Assembly (NCBI GenBank): GCA_009760855.2
Contig: WPIO01000004.1
Location: 10,411,501-10,475,500, forward strand
Source of the DNA: Cristatella mucedo
Taxonomy: Eukaryota; Bryozoa; Phylactolaemata; Cristatellidae
Direction: 5' to 3'
DNA: 64,000 bases
Made by a program: the position numbers and the translations under genes. Below, piece after piece: positions 57,650-64,000 of the stretch (positions are counted from its first letter, which is position 1; every line of letters starts with the position of its first letter). The notes under the pieces were generated by a model. It had not been told where the DNA came from. It worked only from the letters and a program-made list of their open reading frames with translations, and did no database searches.

Positions 57650-57800
57650 AGAATGCTACATTTACGTAGCGCCCGGGAGGACCACGTCTCTTTCTAGGCA
57701 CTTAATGTATGCCGAAAAGTAAGCATGTCAATTGGGTAGTCAAAGCAAACCAATGCAGAATGTATAGCTGCATAGATTACTGAGGGAGCAGCCAAGGTCA
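57650..57800 (-). mobile_element. LINE-A-like 3' end, diverged subfamily
   Basis: The minus strand has CATACATTAAGTGCCTAGAAAGAGACGTGGTCCTCCCGGGCGCTACGTAAATGTAG preceded by AATTGACATGCTTACTTTTCGG, which resembles the 3' end of the 33.7 kb LINE copy (ATTGACATGCCTACCTTACAGC). Confidence 0.6.
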
Positions 57801-57948
57801 TTTGCCTGCAGACACAAGAGCTTATGAGCAAAGCCTACGGGGGTCGGCAAAAACGCTTGAAAAAGATGCCTAGCAGCAGATGCTTATCGAGCCGAATGAG
57901 GATGCCAGCTTGATGCATCCATAGCACGATGTGCGCATAATAAATAAA

Positions 57949-58082
57949 TAATTCATTTATATAGCGCCCCAAGAGAACTTAATCTCTATTCAGGCGCTTC
58001 ACATATGCCACGGGGCTCGAGCCCACGACCTCAGTCAGACCTTGGTCGGGGCGAGCACCTTAACCGCTAGACCAAACCAGCT
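57949..58082 (-). mobile_element. SINE-A copy, young
   Basis: Nearly identical to the copy 640 bases to the left. Box A TGGTCTAGCGG, box B GGGCTCGAGCC, terminal GAAGCGCCTGAATAGAGATTAAGTTCTCTTGGGGCGCTATATAAATGAATTATTTATTTATTA. Confidence 0.95.
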
Positions 58083-58089
58083 CGGCAGC

Positions 58090-58630
58090 CTTAGGAAACT
58101 CGAAGGCAAGACCAGGCCACAGGCAGTGAACTGTTGTGAAACTCGTGTACAAGTCCCAATAAATACAGGATAAGGATGCAGCCACTTTCAAGAGCTTCAT
58201 TAAATGAAAAACGTACACTCAAACAGTTGCAAGTGGCACACAGTTAGCACCATGGCACCGCCTGTTAATAGGAGCCACTTGTTATCAAGAGTTTGTGTGC
58301 TGCTTACAGACAAGCCTTGACTGTATATCCTAGGATATGTTAACACTTCATCAATCCCTCCAGAAGGAGTCCATTTACCACGATGCTTTCGGTCAACGGT
58401 GCCTACACAATGGCAAGTAAGCTGTATAAATTTGCATAGCATAAGGAACTGCCAGTAGATGCCAAAATGGAAAAAAGCAAATACCGAGCCCAAGTACGTC
58501 TATTGAGCTCAACGAATCTAGCAATCTATCAGTAAGTGCTCACTCACAGCTGTGAACCAGGAGGAGACAATGTTGGTACACCTCACACACCAAGGTGGGT
58601 ATCAAGACGGCAGTTAATGGCAGCAACACA
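58090..58630. other. No gene recognised
   Basis: Short frames only (up to 97 codons) with no recognisable domain. Confidence 0.4.
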
Positions 58631-58637
58631 GGGATCG

Positions 58638-58639
<2 letters not shown>

Positions 58640-58693
<54 letters not shown>

Positions 58694-58716
58694 ATGCATG
58701 CATGTGTGCATGTGTT

Positions 58717-58771
<55 letters not shown>
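58640..58771 (+). repeat. Two (TG)n microsatellites with a GCATG-rich spacer
   Basis: TG runs at about 58640-58691 and 58720-58771. The spacer carries GCATGCATGCATG. Confidence 0.96.
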
Positions 58772-58774
<3 letters not shown>

Positions 58775-58779
58775 TGCTA

Positions 58780-59570
58780 GCAGCAGACCTAGCCTTTCAC
58801 GTTCTGAGCAACCTTGTTGATCTGATTAGGTCTGGCTTGGCGTTCGGTATTTGCACTTGCAGCAGCTACCCTGATTGATGCCGTGAGCTGGTAATAACCT
58901 TCACCTTTACTACACTGCAGGTTCGAACAACTCGGCCCGTGCATTGAAACTGTTTGCAGCATGGCATAATGCAGCAGACACTCCTACTAGCTGAAGCTGC
59001 ATCCAAGTCTTGCGACTCTATTCATTTGCGAATGCCTCGGCGAATGCCTCTTGTTAACATTTTTAAGCATTAAAAAGCAGAGCTATGAACGAGTAGGGGC
59101 TATGCCAACTGACCAGCCACTTGCAGTGTGATAGCTATGTGTCGCCCTTCCATGCCTTTGCCGATTTTCTGCAGTGGTACCGAGTGGTTATTCTTCAGAT
59201 ACAAAAACCGATGGTTGACTGCTCATGCCTAGACTAGGTGTGAGTGGAACAAAGCAGTCTGGAGGCCACAGCAGCAGCACAGACTGCTGCCTAGCATGAC
59301 CCCTACTGCAGAGCTCCGGTGCTGCGACCATATTTAGACAAGGAGAGTTTGAGGAAAACCACTATTGACTTTACCGACCACATCGAGCTGCTGGAGGAGA
59401 ATCATTGTGTTCGTCCGACAAAGCTCCGCCCCTAATTCAGTAAACAAGTTTGAGTTACAGCATAAGTAGATAGCTTGGGCACCAGTTGCATGAATTTATG
59501 GTCTAGGGTTCACAAAAACAGGCAAGTTGAGCCGGATGAGCTACTTCTGCCCTCCCAATCCTTCCCTCCC
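58780..59570. other. No gene or repeat recognised
   Basis: Unique-looking sequence between microsatellites. Confidence 0.4.
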
Positions 59571-59576
59571 CTTGCA

Positions 59577-59580
<4 letters not shown>

Positions 59581-59637
<57 letters not shown>

Positions 59638-59734
59638 CCTCCCCCTCTCTCCTTCTCTCTCTCCCTCTCTCTCCTTTCCTTTCCTTTACTCTCTCACTCG
59701 ACTCTTCAGATGTGTCCATAGGCGTGTGTATGCA

Positions 59735-59819
<85 letters not shown>

Positions 59820-59850
59820 ATGTGTGTGTGTGTGTGTGTGTCTGTGGGTG
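59581..59850 (+). repeat. (CT)n then (TG)n microsatellites
   Basis: A CT tract at 59581-59700 with C and T interruptions is followed after about 35 bases by TG runs to 59850 with a TATATATA break near 59760. Confidence 0.96.
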
Positions 59851-60039
59851 TGTCTGTGGGTGTGTATAAGTGTGTGCAAACATGCACGTGAGCCTGTATT
59901 CTCTTTCTCTTCCACCATTTGCTAGATCATCCACTCAAGAAGTTAAACGTCTCTTACCAAATTAAAATCCAACACGTGCTGTCTGCTCCATTGAATAAAT
60001 GAACTTTCACTTGTATAACAATATTTACACGCGATCAGC

Positions 60040-60190
60040 TGACTCAGCTGCTTCCTTCGTTTAGCTGTGGAAGACCCTCAGCGGCTTTCAGCATGCTATC
60101 AGCAGTCAATAAAGTAATTGCTTTCTGCAGAACTCTAATCCGTGGTCTGGGTCGAGAAGTGCAAGCACCTTAACCACTGGGCTAAGTAAG
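60040..60190 (-). mobile_element. SINE-B copy
   Basis: On the minus strand: CTTAGCCCAGTGGTTAAGGTGCTTGCAC, CCCAGACCACGGATTAGAGTTC, GCAATTACTTTATTGACTGC, GAGGGTCTTCCAC, and the end block CAGCTGAGTCAGCTGATC. Here the head still looks very like SINE-A (CCCAGTGGTTAAGGTGCT), which suggests the two families share a tRNA ancestor. Confidence 0.75.
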
Positions 60191-60194
60191 ACTC

Positions 60195-62095
60195 AACAAG
60201 AAGCCCATTAAGACCCGATGATCCTAGATCGAGTGGTAGTACACTTTGACGTAAGTTGTCTATTGAAGCTTTCCAGACATTATGGAGTTAATAGTCCTTT
60301 GATGGTCTTCTTTTATCAAAGACAGCCAATTTCATAGGGAGGGGCCTTAAAAAGGGTTGTCAAGGCGATTTATCTTCCCCGATGACAAACACGTGACAGC
60401 TGCCATCGTGGCAAAAAAGCACACACCACGCCCGTGTGTGTTGTCAGTGACTTCAACTGCTCCTGTTTTTAAGATTTATTAGCGACTGAAAAGTATCTGA
60501 GTTCGATCATTTGAATCGGAAACTTTGCGCTTGCTCTAAGAATGGCATTAATCAATAATGGCTTCCAGGCCAACCTTAAGAGCAGAGCCACATCACTTGA
60601 TCCAGGCAGCCACCAACAATGCTGCACGGCATACTAGACTTCCGCTCAATATCTTGAAGATGCTGCCACCGTGTTTAGTATGGACCGACTTGGTGGTACT
60701 TAAACAACTTCAAGCAAGCAGAATAACCAGACCGATGAAGCCCTCTACGACTCGGCAGCGTAACCTGCAATGTTCAATGTGCACACGATCGGTTTTCCAG
60801 ACTTCTTGGAAGCCCATCTAGGTTGACGTCATCTACCTATGAACCAGTGAATGTACATTTTCAGGAAGCTATTGTAGGTACTGTCCTAGCGACTATTCAG
60901 GGTATGATGCCCAACAAGGTGACTCACACCCACTACCGTCGAAGTAGTGCCTTCAGCAAAGCAGTATTGCTTACAATGTGTTACATCCCTTCCACTGATG
61001 GGTTGAACGGCAGAGCTTGCTCACCAATCAGCTCAACAGCGTTTGGCGCTGATCCCTAAGTCAGCCTATGCAAGTGCCACAACAGTCCACTGCTCTGCAT
61101 CAAAACGGATACACTCAAAAGGAAAATTCCCGAGTAAGAAAACGTCGAATCCAATGCACTCAAATCCGGCTGCACCTAACCGGCCGGCTGCAGCCCCCCT
61201 AAAGCCGACATTGAGAGGGGCGTGCCCTGCGGCATGCCCCTCCCAGTCAGCCTCCACTGCGATTACTCGGCCTTAGCAAAGTCATGGTTCAGCCAACATT
61301 CAACACGCATACAACCCCCCACCCTCCCTGTAGAAATTGAATGGCTATGTCCATTGAAATCCGGCGGCCTATTATTGTTTGAGCATCTGTAGGAAGCTGC
61401 TGCGTAGACAGCAACTGACACAAAGGCAGGCAACAGAGTCCAGCTGTGTTCGACAAGATGATTCCTTAGTGGATACGGCTTTCTTAGCAGATACATAGAA
61501 GCTGTAACCCACATTGTCGAAGATTTTTTATCTTAGCATGACTCGACGGGGGTTGCTCATAGCCTTTTGCAAGGCAGTGGTGTCTGCTGGTGAGGCACGG
61601 TGAAGGTTTGAGGTGTGCTGAGGCTGAGTTTGCCAAACAAATAAATGCCTGGGTTGAACCTACACCTGGTAGCAACGATGGCCTTAATCAGTCAACAATC
61701 TCGAAAGCGCTCAAAACAACAGCACGAACTGGGAATGCAACAAAAAAGGGGGACAAAACGAGCACAAACAACCATTGCCAGTCTCATGCACTTTTGTGGC
61801 CGGGTTATTTTTTCTCTAAGTCTGATTGGCTTGCCTCCGAACTAGCCATACATTGCCTTTACACGAGTGCAGTCAGATCGGCAGGGGCGACGTGGCAAAC
61901 AATAGGATGGTGCATAGTACTTGAAACTAGATGATGCTGTGCAGGCATGGTGAGCAAGACTCCATATATATTTGCCTGCATATCCGTCTGTTGAGCAATT
62001 TCGTAGAACCTCGAGAGTCCACGAAAGTATCCTCTAGAGCCAGCAGCAGCCAACTAGATGGGATAGTACTGAAGACCCCCAGCATCCCAGCTGGT
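60195..62095. other. No gene recognised
   Basis: Open frames up to 114 codons without domains. Confidence 0.4.
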
Positions 62096-62098
62096 ATT

Positions 62099-62383
62099 GT
62101 AATGTAATGTATCTTCGTCTGTAACTCCGCAAAGTCATAAAGACCACGTGGGTGTTACGCAGGAGAGTTTTGTATAGCACACTCACAGCCTAAGTGGCTT
62201 TCGGTATGCATTCGGTAGCCAACAGACTTCGTCTCATGCAACAAAGAGAAAGTGGGAAGCATAGCAGAGTCAGGAGAGCAGTTGAAGCAGTGAGTAGCAT
62301 GGAAGTAGCAGCTCAGGACCACTGAAAAGGATGAGCCATAGTCGGCAGTAGGAGAGTAGTTGTCGTTGCATAAGAATTGTGGT
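62099..62383 (-). mobile_element. LINE-B 3' end
   Basis: Tail TGTAATGTAATGTATCTTCG followed by the same 3' UTR and C-terminal frame as at 53.2 kb. Ends abruptly at GAATTGTGG. Confidence 0.9.
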
Positions 62384-62746
62384 ACCCTAACGCACGGGAC
62401 GATTGTGATGCCAGTGAGACTTCGAATCACTATGCATAGATAGGCATGCTTCAAGCACATATGGGCCAGATCCTATCCAAAGCTGCCCGAGCATTGCTGC
62501 AGAGCATTGTGTCCATTTGGAGCTTTCGCGTAAAACTGGTGGCTTCGCACCTGCCTTCTAACCCAGACGCGGCGAAGCAACTGGAAGCTGGAAGCTAAGA
62601 GTACTACAGGAGTACTGTTTTGAAGAAACGGTTGCAAAAGCAGGCCTATAGCTCTGCATCCCATAAAGCTGGAAGCTCATAGTCTGATAGATGGTGCTCT
62701 CTCTCTGGATAGGAGCATTCTTAAAATGAATGACGATAGGAACCAT

Positions 62747-63679
62747 ACCACTAGTTATGGGCAAACCAAGTGTGATTCAGAAATTGGAAAATGTAATGCT
62801 CAAATCAGCTCTGCGAGCATATGTTCTTTTGCATCGGTACGAAATCTAGGTGTCCTGCTACAGCATGACCTTTCATTAGACGACCACATTAGCTCCACAG
62901 TCGTCTGCCTACTTTCAGCTACATAGCATTGCATAAATACAGGCTTGCTTAAACAGAGTTACTGCATCTAAATTGGTCCATACATGTGTAACATTCCATC
63001 TCGACTTTTGTAACTCACTACTTGCTGGTCTACCGGCCTATGCACTCAGGGGCTTACAGCTGGTGCGTAACTCTGCAGCTAAGCTTGTATTTTGTGAGCG
63101 TAGTAGTTGCCACACTATGCCACTTCTTGCCAACTTGCCCTGGCTTTTAGTCAAGCAACGCATCGACTTCAAAGTTCTGTCACTCTCTTTTACGTCCATT
63201 CGGCTCCAGCCTACCTATCAGATCTACTCCCTCACTAGGCTAGGCATCGTGCAACCTGCTTTCTTGAATCAAATCATTTAGCTACACCTCGTGCGAACCT
63301 CAACTCCTTTCGAGACTTATACCTTTAGTTCGCATGCTCCCAAGCCTGGAACTCACTTCCGACTAACGTCACGACATTTCCTGACTTAAAAATATTTAAA
63401 AAGAAGCTCAAATGCATCTATTTATTACACATTTAGTGTGTCCATGTGATTCTTCCTTTGCATGCCTATGCATGCTGACACTGTGAATGCTGCCACTAAA
63501 CCACATTTTTGCATGTTGACCCTGTGCATGTCACCTCTCACCATGCTATGCTTGTTGACATTGAGCATGATACCCCTAACCATTCGATCTAGCTTGCTTT
63601 ACAGCATATGTAACATGGCTAGAAAGAGATTAAGTTCTCTGAGGGTGCTATACAAATGTATTATTATTATTATTATTAT
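62747..63679 (+). mobile_element. LINE-A copy, C-terminal ORF2 plus 3' UTR and tail
   Basis: Starts at LVMGKPSVIQKLE and runs through VRNLGVLLQHDLSLDDHIS, LDFCNSLLAGLPAYALRGLQLVRNSAAKLV, the 3' UTR with GCATGCTGACA words, GGCTAGAAAGAGATTAAGTTCTCTGAGGGTGCTATACAAATGTA and an ATT tail. The frame is broken by indels; 5'-truncated just after the RT catalytic box. It is the longest LINE-A copy with a preserved 3' end besides 14.8-15.8 kb. Confidence 0.9.
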
Positions 63680-64000
63680 CTCTCTCTGGGAGCTTTCTTT
63701 GTTACTTGAAGTTTGACGTAGCTTAGCTCGGAGTAGGCGTTGGCCACATAGGTGCGGTAGCCTCTGCCATAGTGTTCATCACTGTGCTCTGCAACAAGAA
63801 CACTGTGGCAGGGCACAAACTGATGCCGGCATGCAAGCTGCAGCCATTCCACGATGAGCTTTTAGACACGGACCGTGTCATTGTCTGCACCCTAGGCGGT
63901 CAGCGCTAAAACCAGCCAAGAGCCACCAAGGAAGTGTGGCAATATAAGCCGTTCAGATAATTTTTGACTTCCTATAGCAGATACCGCCCGGCAGTAGTAA
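63680..64000. other. No feature recognised
   Basis: Right edge of the window; no frame, repeat or RNA recognised. Confidence 0.4.

Overview
The window looks like nuclear DNA from an invertebrate animal. Coding sequence is split by introns with ordinary GT-AG borders, and CpG is not depleted in several GC-rich stretches. The DNA between exons is packed with animal-type transposons (two LINE families, two tRNA-derived SINE families, Tc1/mariner and probable Ty3/Gypsy remnants) and with unusually long (CT/GA)n, (TG)n and (TA)n microsatellites. I could not place it in a phylum. Nothing bacterial, viral or organellar was recognised.

The one well-supported gene lies on the minus strand between 28532 and 12814. 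Seven coding exons can be joined by eye with every splice phase agreeing. They give a protein of 1264 residues with ten C2H2 zinc fingers and one C2HC-like half finger, separated by long Ala/Gly/Ser-rich linkers. Its N-terminus carries SRRKQSKP, the motif that SALL, BCL11 and FOG proteins use to recruit the NuRD co-repressor. The likely role is therefore a nuclear DNA-binding transcriptional repressor. The donor of exon 3 sits in a perfect 19-bp tandem duplication, giving two 5' splice sites in different phases; one fits the next exon and the other fits the exon after it.

Layout: 1-8 kb holds SINE pieces, a CpG-rich stretch with a G-quadruplex motif, a Gypsy-like remnant and a 2.9-kb degenerate LINE-B. 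8.2-11.2 kb holds an orphan candidate exon and LINE-A pieces. 11.2-28.9 kb is the zinc-finger gene with LINE-A, SINE and Tc1-derived insertions in its introns. 29-36 kb holds LINE-A and SINE copies and a CpG-rich island at about 31.65-32.3 kb. 36-50 kb is repeat-rich with minisatellites and a few unidentified open frames. 50.4-54.8 kb is an inverted duplication whose right arm is split by a LINE-B insertion. 54.8-64 kb holds young SINE-A copies, long microsatellites and further LINE pieces.

The mobile elements form one visible partnership: SINE-A and LINE-A end in almost the same 3' hairpin-forming sequence followed by ATT-rich DNA, which suggests SINE-A is copied by the LINE-A machinery. No complete autonomous element is present, and every transposon reading frame is truncated or broken.
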